Source: Zizania palustris (lineage: Eukaryota; Streptophyta; Magnoliopsida; Poales; Poaceae). Taken from it: a stretch of 64,000 bases of DNA. The position numbers and the translations under genes are program-made. The stretch is from assembly GCA_019279435.1 (NCBI GenBank), contig JAAALK010000289.1, positions 12,964,342 to 13,028,341 on the forward strand. Reading direction: 5' to 3'. Numbering within the stretch: position 1 is the first letter of the stretch; each line of letters begins with the position of its first letter. Below, piece after piece: positions 21,258 through 32,528 of this stretch. The notes beneath the pieces are model-generated. The model was not told the DNA's origin and made no database searches. It saw nothing but the letters and a program-made list of their open reading frames with translations.

Positions 21258-21995
21258 TAATAGGTGGATTGGTCTCGATCTTCCGCTAGGTAAGGATAAC
21301 TTGGATTGTTGGAGAATCTCGACATTGACGATCCAAGGCTCCGATCCGACGGATCAAAACCTTGCAATCGCTACACCACCGTCTCCATTGGTTATCAACC
21401 ACGCAGGGCACAATTGACCTCACCATGAAGGCTGGTTCCTGCAAGCGAATCCAAGAACACAAGCAAGAACAGGAAGGACATGAGTCAAATGCCAAATCAC
21501 AGATGAACTACGATGAGGTGAGGTTTCGCAAATGCCGTTGCAGTAGCCAATCGGTCCGGTGCAAGAGCGGGATCTAAACACACGAGTGTAGATGCAAGTA
21601 AAGCAAAACCTAACCCTAATGATGGCTATCGTGAGTATATGGGGCATGGGCAGCCTCTAGGAGGCGCACACGACTCGGACTATGCGCCAACACAGCCTCC
21701 AACTCAGTACAAGGTCCAACTCGGCCCAATTCTATCACGTAGGACTGTTTTAGTCACACAGGACGACTCAGGACTCCAAATGAGGTGAAACCAACGCCAA
21801 AAGATCCGTCTTCTCCTTAGCTTCCCAGAAAGTCCAAGAACGCACCAATCAGACTTCGAATGATGAAGTTACGCCCATTTTGGTGCATGGTGGTTGATGT
21901 AGTCCGAACCAGCGAATTCTTGACTTCAAATCATCCGTGCGACTCCGTCTTCAACTCCAACTCTCCTATTCCATTCCCATGTTCCTAAGCAAAGC
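21258..21995 (-). repeat. G1 5' LTR, truncated at its start
   Basis: Matches the left 740 bp of the solo LTR at 53218-54138 (the same GATCTTCCGCTAGG, CCGATTGG and GAATTCTTGACTTCAAAT blocks). Homology stops at about 21993, where a Tat LTR begins. On the minus strand it ends CCTATTA, like the CCCATTA end of the solo copy. Confidence 0.82.
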
Positions 21996-22425
21996 TATGG
22001 TTCAAAGCTAGGGCTTTGTGATTGATTTGTGTTGGGGGGTAAGGAACTGGCCTCACCCCTATATTTATAGGGGCTAGTCTTCTTATCTCTAAGATTAATC
22101 TGGTAGGATTCGGCCTAATAAAACTTAGGGATAAAATTAGCTAGAATCAGACTCAAACTCTATCTCTGGAAATCAGCCCGAAGTGGGCCTTCAGCAGGGC
22201 CGGCCGAAGCGTGCTCTTCGGACCAAAGCTTCGGTGAGGCAGGCCTCTGAAGTCCCTCGGGCCGAAGGTAGCAGGCCACTAGAAGGCTTCCGAAGCCTAA
22301 GGCAAAATGGGCCTTCGGCCCTGCAGGGATTTGGCCTAATCTAGGACATGTGTATTATCGGCCCAAATTACCAAAATTGATATGTTGACAATCTTGACCA
22401 TTAATGCCATTTTTTGCTATCAACG
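21996..22425 (-). repeat. Tat-type LTR fragment (5' end only)
   Basis: Minus strand, resembling the start of the G4 LTR (39234 leftward): same GTTGATAGC end, GACCATTAATG block and TATAAATA box (22062-22069 on the plus strand reads TATTTATA). The rest of the LTR is missing; G1 LTR sequence is fused to it at about 21995. Confidence 0.8.
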
Positions 22426-23498
22426 ACATGCTCTCGCTTAATCCAATTAGCCACATCGATCTATCTCTATAGATCTTTATGACCAAAATGTATGCTGCCT
22501 CTCCAAAATCTTTCATCGAAAAACTATTTTTCAATGAAGTCTTGATATCATTCAATAAAGGAATGCCATTTCCAATCAATAATATGTCATCCACATATAA
22601 GACCGGAAATACAAGTGAGCTCCCACTAGCCTTCTTGTAAACACAAGGCTATTATTCATTCTTGATGAAGCCAAACCCTTTGACTACCTGATCAAAATGA
22701 AGATTCCAACTTCAAGAAGCTTGCTTCAGTCCATAAATGGACTTATACAACTTACAAACTTTCCTAGCATTTTACGAATCATCAAGACATTCAGGCTATG
22801 TCATGTACACATCCTCACTTAGGTTTCCATTTAGGAAAGTCGTCTTGACATCCATTTGCCATATCTCATAATCATAAAATGCGGAAATTGCTAAGATGAT
22901 CTTAATAGAAATGAGCATAGCGACGGGCAAAAACATTTTATCATGATCAAAACCTTGAATCTGACGGAAACCTTTCGCCACCAATCGTGCCTTATAGATG
23001 TGAACATTTCCATCAATTGCTATCTTTTTCTTGAAAATCCATTTACACTCAATAGGTTTTACACCATCGGGTGGATCAACCAAGTTCCAAACTTGATTTC
23101 TCGCATGGACTCCAACTCGGATGCAATGGCTCCAAGACATTTCTCAAAGTCTGGTCTCATCAATGCATCCACAAAGGTCTTAGGCTTGTCGTTGTCCCAG
23201 AACAACACGTCTCACTGCCAAGTGGTCAAAAACATGAACCGCTCCAGCACATGACTCACCCTCCCAGACCTTCGAGGGGGTTATGTCTCTACAATAGGTT
23301 GTGCAACATCTTGCACATCCTGTTGTGGTTCAGTGGGATCTGGAACACCTTCCAGTGGCTCTCGAACCTCTTCAAGATATACAATCCTCCCACTAACTCC
23401 GTTTGAGAGAAACACTTTCTCAAGGAATACACCATTCCGAGTGACAAACACTTTGCCCTCTTCTCTATTAAAGAAATAGTATCCTTTGGTTTCCCTAG
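22426..23498 (-). pseudogene. Copia C4 pol: integrase end and RT, decayed
   Basis: Minus strand, from right to left: integrase C-terminus (ETKGYYFFNREEGKVFVTRNG, about 23440-23490), then RT (WNLVDPPDGVKPIECKW, KARLVAKGFRQ, MDVKTTFLNGNLSEDVYM, about 22800-23090; MDDILLIGN near 22590). Stops and frameshifts are frequent. The first part of this gene lies at 35813-37795 beyond the inserted G2. The family resembles TNT1/Tork-type plant Copia rather than Sireviruses. Confidence 0.85.
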
Positions 23499-26400
23499 TG
23501 TAACACCCCAAATTTCCAGAGAAATAAAAATATTATTTAATCTAATTTCCTGGAATTAATCATTTTTGAAATACCTTTAATGCCCACCATAACCTTTTTG
23601 AACTAGAACATAGATGAAATGGCCAAACCAGGAGCTAGAAAATTTTGTACATGATCCCAAGGCCAAGATATATTTTTGAGAATTTTTACAAATTTTTATC
23701 AACCCTGGAAGTTGCCCAAATATTTTAATCCATTTTCTGTAATTATTTTTAATCAGAAAACCTTTTAAACAATAATGGGCCTCCCCCTCCCTTTCTCTCT
23801 CTCCCGGCCGGCCCAGCCCGTTACCCTCGCTCGCCTCGGACTTACAACCAGGCCCCACCCGTCAGCGAGCCCCTCTCCCCTCGCGCGCGCCCGCTGGCCG
23901 GTGGCCCCCACCTGTCGGCGCCAACCGACCCCCTCTCACGCCCGACCCCGACCCCACCCATCAGCCACCACCCTCGCTCGCTCGCGCCCGCTGGCCTGTT
24001 GCCCCCACCTATCGGACTCATCGTCCACCTCCCGCCACCGCCCACAAACTTCGCCGGCCGAATTTAAACCCTGTGATTCGCTCGTCGCCGGCCCCCTCCC
24101 CTCCATTTATCGCCGGCATTAACACCCCCGCGACGCGCCGACCGTTTCCCCCATTGATTTCACGCGTCATCATCCCGTTATCGCCCGCATGCAGTGAAAC
24201 CTCCTCGCCAGCGTTTACTCACGGCCTCCCCCCATTGCGCCCCCCTGCCCCCGCCGGTAACCCTATTTAAACCCCCGACCACCACCGCGCTCAACCCCCA
24301 CGTCAATTCGCTTCCATAACGAATAGAGCACTCGCATTTTGGTTTTTAGCGCCACTCCACCGTCCGCACTCCATCCGTCGATCGCCGTCGCCGGAGTCCC
24401 TCTCAGTCCACACTGACCGCACCTCCGTGACCACCAAGACCTCCTCGACCTCGGCGACCACTCCATCGTCGACGAACCTCGCCGGATCACCGTCGCCGAC
24501 CAGAACCCGAACGACCTCGCCGCCTCCTCTCGTCGCCGGCCTCACTCTGTCGACCTCGGACCACCGCAAGGGTACCCTCTTGTTCCTCTCAGTACCCTCT
24601 TTATGTTTTAGCCCTAGCTAGGCCGGATAGCCCTCGCCGTCGCCGGAATCGCTCACCGTCGCATCGCCGGAGTCGGGGAAGACGGGTACTTAACCCCCCC
24701 CCCCCCCGACACGTGCCGTGTCAGATTTGATCCCGATCGTGCGATCGCGATCGGACGACGCCTGTAACCCCACGTGCTCAATATAATCCGCACCGTCGGA
24801 TCTGGACGAAACGTTACGTTTTAATCTCGCGCGTTCGTTTCTATTTAAAACCCATGTTTAATCGGAACCGTTCATCGCGTACCGGTTCAGCCTTTTAATC
24901 TCAGCCGTCCACGTCCACTTAACGCCCCCACCTCGCCCTCGCGCATTGGATCTGGATCCAACGGTCTAGATTGGGCCGGACCACGGGCACAGTGCGCGGG
25001 TTCACCGTGGGCCTGTCTCACCGTGGACCCGAGGCGATTTAAATTTAAAAATAAATTCCAGAAACTATTTTAAAATTGTAAAATTCATATCTGGCGCATT
25101 TGAACTCCAAAAATTATCTTTTTAATTCCAGAAATTTTGTAATTTTATCCTCTACACATTAGTTCAATAAAAACAATATGTTTACTTTGGATTTTTCATG
25201 ACTAATTAAATAGGAATTCAAATGACCTTAGGGTAAAAATGTAAATTCAAATATTTAAACTTTAGTAAAGTCTATATTTATTCCTTTCTTTTCATATACT
25301 GAAAACCACTAATTTGTACATGAACCTTTCATTTTAAAATTTATTAGGAGACTTACAATGAGACTACTCACATTTAAAACCCCTTTTTATAAAGGACAAC
25401 CTTTCACTATAATTCCTTCTAAAATTATTTATAAAATAAATTTCAGAAACTGAACAACTTGGTTTTCATTCAATTAAACCAATTTAAACCTATGTGCTTA
25501 TTGTGTTATGTTATATTGTTTGATTGAATATTGTATTTTATTTTATTTATAATGGGAAGACTACGACGCCGCCGAGGAGCCAGAATTTTTCCCGGAAGTT
25601 CCTCCCTCTCCCCTCGCTGAACAAGGCAAGTCACCAAACCAATCTTTTGAGCATATTGGACCCATGTTTTATTAAACTATTGCTAAAACACAAAGGTTAT
25701 ACCTGCACTAGTCAAATGAAACCCTTACAATATATTTATTTAGGATCCCCCGACCTTGATGTGCAACCCAAGCCATGCTCTCTAGCCTAAACTCCTTGTC
25801 ACCATATGATTAGTATTATTAGCTAGTGTCCAATGTATTGACACGATTGCTATAGGATTAAAAATGATTCGTAGCGACTGGTTCTACTATATGATCCCCG
25901 TTATTCTCATCTTTGGAATTCTGTCGGTGTTGGAATTGTTGTTGGGAGTGAATGAATGGTGGGTTCCGGGTGCAAGCTAGGGCATTGGTCGGTAGCACCC
26001 GGGGCACTATAAGGACCGGTCTGCGGGATCCCTTGCAATACACTTCCGTACTAACCACAAGTCTAATGGGTAAGTCCTAACTAAGGTATGGAGTGTTCCA
26101 AACCAAGGCCACCACTTGGAGATGGGTCAAGCAGCACCTGCGAGTGGCTTGTACCGACGTGGCGCAAAAGGGGGTGCGACATTAGCCGGGATGCGGCCTG
26201 TCGTGCCGGCGAAACCTAGAGCGGGTGGTTATCGCCTGGAGCATTTCATGCCGAGGTTTTGGCATGAGTTCCCATGGTATGGGTCATCTTGTTTGGGATG
26301 AGTGCATGCCTTGTGGGTACAGTAGTACATCTCTGATCAGAGTCATCAATCTTTTCGAAAAGCCAAGCCCACGGTCAAGGGCGGGTTGCATGACATCCCA

Positions 26401-26924
26401 CAGTTAGATTACTTTTGATATATATGTGCATGATGGTTTGACATGTAAGGACTGTTGTGCGAGGAGGTAAAACGTACTCCTCGAGTTATATGATGTTATT
26501 GTTGTTCATTTTTACTTTCCTCATCATAAAATTTGACTACATTAACTGCAATAACTGAAAATGTACTTTTCCGCACTTTTAGCCAATTATCCTTCCTTTG
26601 TTATTACCTTGCATTATTACCTGCATTTGTGGTGGCTTGTTGAGTACTTTTTGTACTCATACCCATTGAACCCCACAGAGGATGCCTACTATGAAGACGG
26701 TCTGGAGTAGCAACCCAGTCAAGTGAAAAGATCTTGAAGAAGGCGTTCGTCATGTATTTTAATTATCTTTATTATTGTTTTTATTAAACTTTGATGTAAT
26801 AAATATGGTCTGCGTACCATGAATATTGTCGTATGTACGATTGTCGCGTGATGAACCTTTTGTATTATTATTTTTCTATGGAAATTCAATAATGTTCCGA
26901 TTTTGATAAATCGGGGCGCCCACA
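23499..26924 (+). repeat. G2 5' LTR
   Basis: 3,426 bp, TGTAACACCCC to GCGCCCACA. The first third is GC-rich with a TATTTAA promoter-like site near 24264; a C run lies near 24693-24707. The perfect hairpin TGAGTAC-TTTTT-GTACTCA is at 26641-26659. It shares a short acidic coding-like stretch (25559-25625) with the other two LTR copies. Confidence 0.95.
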
Positions 26925-26927
26925 AGA

Positions 26928-26940
26928 TGGTATCAGAGCC
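26928..26940 (+). promoter_or_regulatory. G2 primer-binding site
   Basis: TGGTATCAGAGCC, complementary to initiator tRNA-Met, three bases after the LTR end. Confidence 0.93.
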
Positions 26941-27063
26941 GACTTGAATGTAGGAAGCCAAACGGACCTGCCTAGGCTATAGATGCAGAAAATTATTTCT
27001 TGAAAACCTACTTTATAAACTTTGTTCCTCTCCTCACTTTTCTTCAACTTGTTGTTTTTGTAG

Positions 27064-27840
27064 ATGTCTGTCTACCAAGTGCACAGCTTCTGCTGCCACT
27101 TCGAGGGCTTCGTCAGGGAGCTCCGCATCATGGTCACCTTCCTTGGGTTCCTCTTCGAGCCCGAGTTCCATGGGGTGTATATGGAGGAGTTCACAGGACC
27201 ATGTGACATCTCCCTCACCATCCATGGTTCCGGAGAGCACCTGCCATTCTTCACGGCAGCACTTGGGGGCCCAACCTTCGACGTCGCGTGCCAACGCATC
27301 GCCCTCCAAGCCCTCATGGAGTTGAGGATGATCTATGACGATCGTCTTCAGAACTCATCCTTTCGGCTTGTGCCGAAGCACACTCTTGGCGCCCACCGTA
27401 GTATCTACATCGGAGTTCACTCTGATCGTGATCCGGTCATGGCCCGGCAGACGTGTCTTCTTTAGGCCATGGACGATCTCCATACCGAGGCCATGATGGA
27501 TGCCGAGGAGCATCATTAGGCGGTTGAGTTCCTTCGTCGGGAGACGAAGAGCTTGATCCAACAGAATGGCGAGCTGCTGCGCAAGATTATGCAGCTGCAG
27601 AAGGACATTGCGGAGATGGTTCCCCTCGTCCCGAGGAAGAGGAAGCCCATCCGTGAGCCTGCCCCTCGCCCCAAGAGGATCCCGCCACATCCCTCCACCG
27701 CCAGACCATCCACCGCCAGCACCCCTGCACCACGCCCCGGCCTCGTCTCCGACCCGATCATCGAGAATTTTCTCGAACCCACCGTTCCTCAGAACCCTCG
27801 CGGTTTCGAGAGCACGGAGACCGCCTCCGGTGGCGAGTAG
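27064..27840 (+). pseudogene. Extra ORF (ORF0) before gag in G2, unknown function
   Basis: One frame from ATG 27064 to TAG 27838-27840, about 259 codons, broken only by TAGs at 27463-27465 and 27517-27519. The first 135 residues look like a compact domain with Cys, His and aromatic residues (HSFCCHFEGFVREL, FLFEPEFHGVYMEEF, FDVACQRIALQALMEL). The rest is a predicted helix (FLRRETKSLIQQNGELLRKIMQLQKDIAEM), then a Pro/Arg-rich tail. I do not recognise a named domain. Extra ORFs upstream of gag are reported in some rice Gypsy elements (RIRE3/RIRE8 type, from memory). The frame is preserved over 777 bp apart from two nonsense changes, which argues for former protein function. Position, just after the PBS, means it would be the first ORF on the genomic RNA. 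Confidence 0.7.
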
Positions 27841-28022
27841 GCACTAGATACCGTCGTTTTGGTGTATGTGGTGCTATCTACAACAACTTGTGTTGTAGGT
27901 AGAATAAAATAAGAGCTTGATTGTAATAAACTTTTTATACCACTGATTTATATCTGTGAGCCCCATGGGCTATTTTGTTTGCGATATTGTTTCATCGTCT
28001 TATAACATCTTATGATCAGAAG
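27841..28022 (+). other. ORF0-gag spacer in G2
   Basis: AT-rich, about 180 bp, with AATAAAATAAG near 27903. No ORF. Confidence 0.6.
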
Positions 28023-29160
28023 ATGACCGACAACCAGAACACCGGCTCCAACAACGGAGAAGGAGGATGCCGTGGCATGCCCGAGGGTGTTTTACCCAAC
28101 TGGGGTGCAATGGGCCCACGACAGGCTGGGTCGCCATCCGCCAACCATCCCACCTTGGCGGAAATGATGGCGAATCAGAACCAGCTAATCACCGCCCTCC
28201 TCACTCAAAGGCAGCACCAACAAGCTCAGTTGGACCGGCTGCAGAACGTGGAGCATGCCCCTCATGCACCCGCACCCGCTCCCCAACTCTCGGAGTTCCT
28301 GCGTGTGCGTCCCCCAATCTTCTCTAGCACCACCAACCCCATGGAGGCCGGAGATTGGCTCCACACCATTGGGAAGAAGCTGGACCTCCTCCCCTGCACC
28401 GACCAAGAAAGAGTGGCCTTCGCCACTCACCAGCTCCAGGGTCCCGCAGCTGAGTGGTGGGACAACTACCATGAGTCCTAGCCCGAGGACCACGTGGTGA
28501 CATGGGCGGAGTTGACCATCGCCTTTCGTGCCGCCCACGTCCTCGCCGGAGTTATCGCGGTCAAGTAGAAGGAGTTCTGCGACCTACACCAAGGTAGCCG
28601 GACCATCATGGAGTACCTCCGTGAGTTCAACCGTCTGGCTCGCTACGCGCTGGAAGAGGTGCGGACCGATGCCCTCCACCATGCCAAGTTCCTCCGAGGA
28701 TTTAAGGATGAGTTGTCCCTTCAGCTCGTCGCCACCGACTACGCCAATTTCCAACGGCTAGTAAATAAAGTGCTCATCCAAGAGACTAAGCAAAACAAGC
28801 TGGACCTCAAGAAGAGGAAGATGATCGCCTTCAAATATCAACAGGCGAACTCTCAGATGCCCCGCTTCGTCCCTCCGCCACCAGCACCCGCATACCATCC
28901 TCGGCCCGCCTACAGGCCACCTCACGCCGCCGGTGGATCCAACGTCGGGCATCCTCACCCCGCTCCACCAGCTCTGGCCGCTCAGCCGACGCCCGCCGCC
29001 AAGGCCCAATCTTGAAGGATCGCCAAGGGAGGCCGGTCGTCTGCTTCAACTGCCGGAAGGAAGGGCACTATTTGCACCACTGTCCTCACCCCAAGCAGTC
29101 CCAAGGCGCGGCACCCAACCAGGTGGTTCGTGCCCGCGTTAATCACATCAATGCAGAGGA
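28023..29160 (+). pseudogene. gag: Gypsy gag, G2
   Basis: ATG at 28023 (MTDNQNTGSNNGEGG). The gag core spans ANQNQLITALLTQRQ, the FLRVRPPIFSSTTNPMEAGDWL motif split over 28290-28350, and LQGPAAEWWDNY (about 28436). In-frame TAGs are at 28479-28481 and 28566-28568; it continues TIMEYLREFNRLARYA and FLRGFKDELSLQL. A Pro/Ala-rich linker ends in TGA at about 29013. The zinc knuckle CFNCRKEGHYLHHC (29042-29083) is in the next frame, so a frame change lies near 29015. Typical chromovirus Gag in length and order; it would package element RNA but cannot be made intact. Confidence 0.88.
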
Positions 29161-32100
29161 AGCTTAGGAGGCTCCCGAAGTCGTGCTCGGTACGTTTACC
29201 GCAAATTCTGTACCGACTATGATTTTATTTGACTCTGGAGCCACACATTCTTTCATCTCGGAAGACTTTGTGAAAACCCACAACTTGGACGTGCTCCCTC
29301 TATCCGTCCCCATGATGATTGCCACCCCAAGCAAGAGAACCTTAGCCCACTTATACAGTCCTAAGGTTAAGATAGAGATCCAAGGAATATTGTTCCGGGC
29401 CGAGCCAGTCCTCATTAAGTGTACCGGACTCGACCTCATCCTAGGGATGGATTGGTTGATGAAGCACAAGGGAGTGATCGACTGTGCCAACAAGTCCGTA
29501 ACAGTGACCAACCCTGAAGGCGAAGCCATCATCTTTCAGATGACCAGCCGCAAACCGCTTGAAGCGTCCCTCCATTCGCTAGCCCTTGAAGAAGCGTCCC
29601 TCCATTCAAGGAGTTCATGGACGTCTTCCCTGAGGACCTACCAGGAATGCCTCCCAAGCGGGATATCGAATTTAGAATCGAACTTGTCCCCGGGACCACT
29701 CCAATCTCCAAGCGCCCATACCGGATGGCCGCCAATGAATTAGCCGAAGTCAAGAGCAACATCGAATACTTGGAGCAGAAAGGGTACATCCGACCGAGTA
29801 CCTCACCCTGGGGTGTGTTGGTCATCTTTGCCATGAAAAAGGACAAGACCAAAAGGATGTGCGTGGACTATAGAGCCTTGAACGACGTAACCATCAAGAA
29901 CAAGTACCCATTGCCTCGGATCGACGACCTGTTCGATCAACTGAAAGGATCCTCAGTGTTTTCAAAGATTGACCTCAGGTCAGGTTATCACCAATTGAGG
30001 ATTAGAGAAGAAGACATACCCAAGACCGCCTTCACCTCCCGCTATGGACTCTACGAGTATACAGTGATGTCGTTCGGACTCACGAACGCCCTGACCTTTT
30101 TCATGAACATGATGAATAATGTTTTCATGGAGTTCTTGGATAAGTTCACCGTGGTATTCATCGACGATATCCTCGTCTACTCCAAGACCAAGGAAGAACA
30201 CGAAACTCACCTCCGTCTGACCCTCGGAAAGCTAAGGGAATAGCAATTGTACGCCAAATACAGCAAGTGCGAATTTTGGACGTCTGAGGTGAAGTTCCTC
30301 GGTCATGTCATATCGACCGGAGGAATAGCAGTGGACCCGACCACCGTGGAAGCAGTAACCAACTGGTTGCAGCCCACGAGCGTGACCGAGATCCGGAGCT
30401 TTCTCGGATTGGCCGAATACTACCGCTGGTTCATCGAGAACTTCTCAAAGATAGCCAAACCTATGACCAGGCTGTTGCAGAAGGAAGTAAAGTTTGAATG
30501 GACCCCAGACTATGAAGAAAGCTTCCAGACCCTCAAGAAGAAGCTCGTGTCAGCTCCTATCCTGACTCTGCCAGACATCCGGAAAGACTTCCACATCTAC
30601 TGTTATGCTTCTCGCCAAGGTTTGGGATGTGTCTTGATGCAAGATGGGAAGGTGATATCCTACGCCTCCCAACAGCTGAGACCGCATGAGCTGAACTACC
30701 CGACCCACGACCTGGAGTTAGCAGTCGTGGTTCACGCCTTGAAAATATGGAGACATTACCTTGTGGGGAATCGGTGTGAAGTCTTCACCGACCACAAGAG
30801 CCTCAAGTACACATTCACCCAACCGGACCTGAACCTCAGGCAAAGGAGATGGTTGGAACTGATCAAGGATTACGACTTTGGCATCCATTATCATCCAGGC
30901 AAGGAAAATGTGGTGGCAGACACCCTTAGTCGAAAAGGGTACTGCAATGCCATCATGATTCAGGACCAGGCTCCTTTGCTATACAAAGAGATGGAAAGGC
31001 TGAATTTAGGGATCACCACCCGAGCGTACCTCGCTGCTTTGGAGTCTAGGCATGTCTTAATAGACAAGATCCGAGAAAAGCAGAAGGAAGACCCGGACAT
31101 CTTGGAGATACAGCAGAACATGCGGAAGGGTAAAGCCCCCGGATTCTCCGAGGATGAGCATGGTACCATCTGGTTCGGAAACTGGATATGTGTGCCCGAC
31201 GAGCCCGAGTTGAAGACCCTCATCCTTCAAGAAGCCCACTATACTCTATACTCCATACATCCCGGGAGTACCAAGATGTATCAAGATCTGAAGGAAAAAT
31301 ATTGGTGGGTCAGCATGAAGAGAGAAATAGCTGAGTATGTGGCCAAGTGCGACACATGCCGGCGAGTCAAAGCAGAGCATCAAAGACCTGCTGGACTATT
31401 ACAACCTCTCAAAGTCCCTGAATGGAAGTGGGAAGAAATAGGAATGGACTTTATCACGGGACTGCCCAGGACCCAAGCTGGTCATGATTCTTTCTCGGTG
31501 ATCGTCGAATGACTCACCAAGGTGGCCCACTTCATCCCAGTCAAGACAACTTACACCGTCACCAAGTTGGTCGAGTTGTATATGACCCGGATCATATGCC
31601 TGCACGGAGTTCCTAAGAAGATCGTATCTGACCGTGGGAGTCAGTTCACCTCAAAGTTTTGGAAGAACCTTCAAGAGGAACTCGGCACCCGACTAAACTT
31701 TAGCACCGCCTATCATCCTCAGACCGAAGGTCAAACCGAAAGGGTCAACTAGATATTGGAGGATATGCTTAGAGCTTGCGCTCTAGACTGTGGCGGAATG
31801 TGGGACAAGAACTTGCCCTATGCGGAGTTCTCCTACAACAACAGCTACCAAGCCAGCCTGCAAATGTCCCTGTTCGAAGCACTTTACAGGCGTAAGTGCA
31901 GAATGCCACTACTTTGGGATCAGACCAGAGAGTCGCAACTGTTTGGGAAAGATATACTAAGAGAAGCTGAAGAGAAGGTCAAGATCATCAGGGACAGATT
32001 GAAAATAGACCAGTCCCGACAAAAGAGCTACGCCGATAACCGACGAAGAGACCTGACCTTTGAGGAGGGCGATTATGTCTATCTCCGAGTCACTCCCCTC

Positions 32101-32484
32101 CGTGGCACTCAAAGGTTCAGCATGAAAGGCAAGCTAGCACCCCGCTATGTCGAACCTTTTCAGATCCTCCAACGGCAAGGAGAAGTGGCATATCAACTTG
32201 AACTGCCTCCGTCACTAGCAGGAGTTCATGATGTGTTCCATGTCTCTCAATTGAAGAAGTGTCTTCGCGTGCCCGCCGAGCAAGCCAATCTCCAACAACT
32301 CAATGTCCAAGAAGATTTGACCTACATCAAGAAACCCGTCAAAATCTTGGAAACTAAGGAAAGAGTAACTAGGAGTCATGTGGTTCGCTTCTGCAAGGTT
32401 CAGTGGGACAACCACCCCACCGAAGAAGCCACATGGGAAAAGGAAGACGAGCTGAAAACCAAATACCCTGAACTATTCGAGTAG
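29161..32484 (+). pseudogene. pol: Gypsy pol with chromodomain, G2
   Basis: Protease: TMILFDSGATHSFIS at about 29218. A frame change near 29560-29617 leads to RT (EFMDVFPEDLPGMPP; active site VVFIDDILVYS near 30151), RNase H (TDHKSLKYTFTQPDLNLRQRRW near 30790), integrase zinc site (H..H at 31233/31260, CDTCRR near 31347), core (SDRGSQFTSKFW near 31628; TEGQTERVN near 31726) and a C-terminal chromodomain (VTRSHVVRFCKVQWDNHPTEEATWE, split here as 32365-32440). Stops: TAG 29165-29167, TAG 30241-30243, TGA 31510-31512, TAG 31750-31752. The codon before the 31510 stop reads Glu where the first integrase Asp (VDRLTK) is expected. Chromodomains direct integration to modified histones, so this is a Tekay/Del-type chromovirus (family knowledge). 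The natural stop is at 32482. Confidence 0.93.
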
Positions 32485-32510
32485 CGCTCCAATCTCGAGG
32501 ACGAGATTCT

Positions 32511-32526
32511 TTGTAAGGGGGATAGG
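32511..32526 (+). promoter_or_regulatory. G2 polypurine tract
   Basis: TGTAAGGGGGATAGG just before the 3' LTR start (TGTAACACC at 32529). Confidence 0.8.
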
Positions 32527-32528
32527 TT

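Larger units (their letters stand above)
18386..21995 (-). mobile_element. Gypsy G1, 5' part, truncated (CRM-like?)
   Basis: On the minus strand: LTR piece (21258-21995), weak primer-binding site, about 1 kb leader, gag, protease and the start of the protease-RT linker; it stops at about 18386 at the join with the Sirevirus gag. Its LTR is homologous to the 921-bp solo LTR at 53218-54138. An LTR of about 0.9 kb whose beginning encodes the end of pol recalls the CRM/CRR centromeric clade; that assignment is from memory and unproven. Confidence 0.75.

Noticed and set aside
23775..24122. Open frames on both strands in the GC-rich LTR part (also 32933-33379 and 56588-57618)
   Set aside because: They lie inside Tekay LTRs, are Pro/Arg-rich in several frames at once, and are not kept in frame between copies; this is base composition, not coding.
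24688..24708. C homopolymer as an assembly gap or telomere-like tract
   Set aside because: A similar C run is at the same place in the other G2 LTR (about 33726-33739), so it is part of the element.
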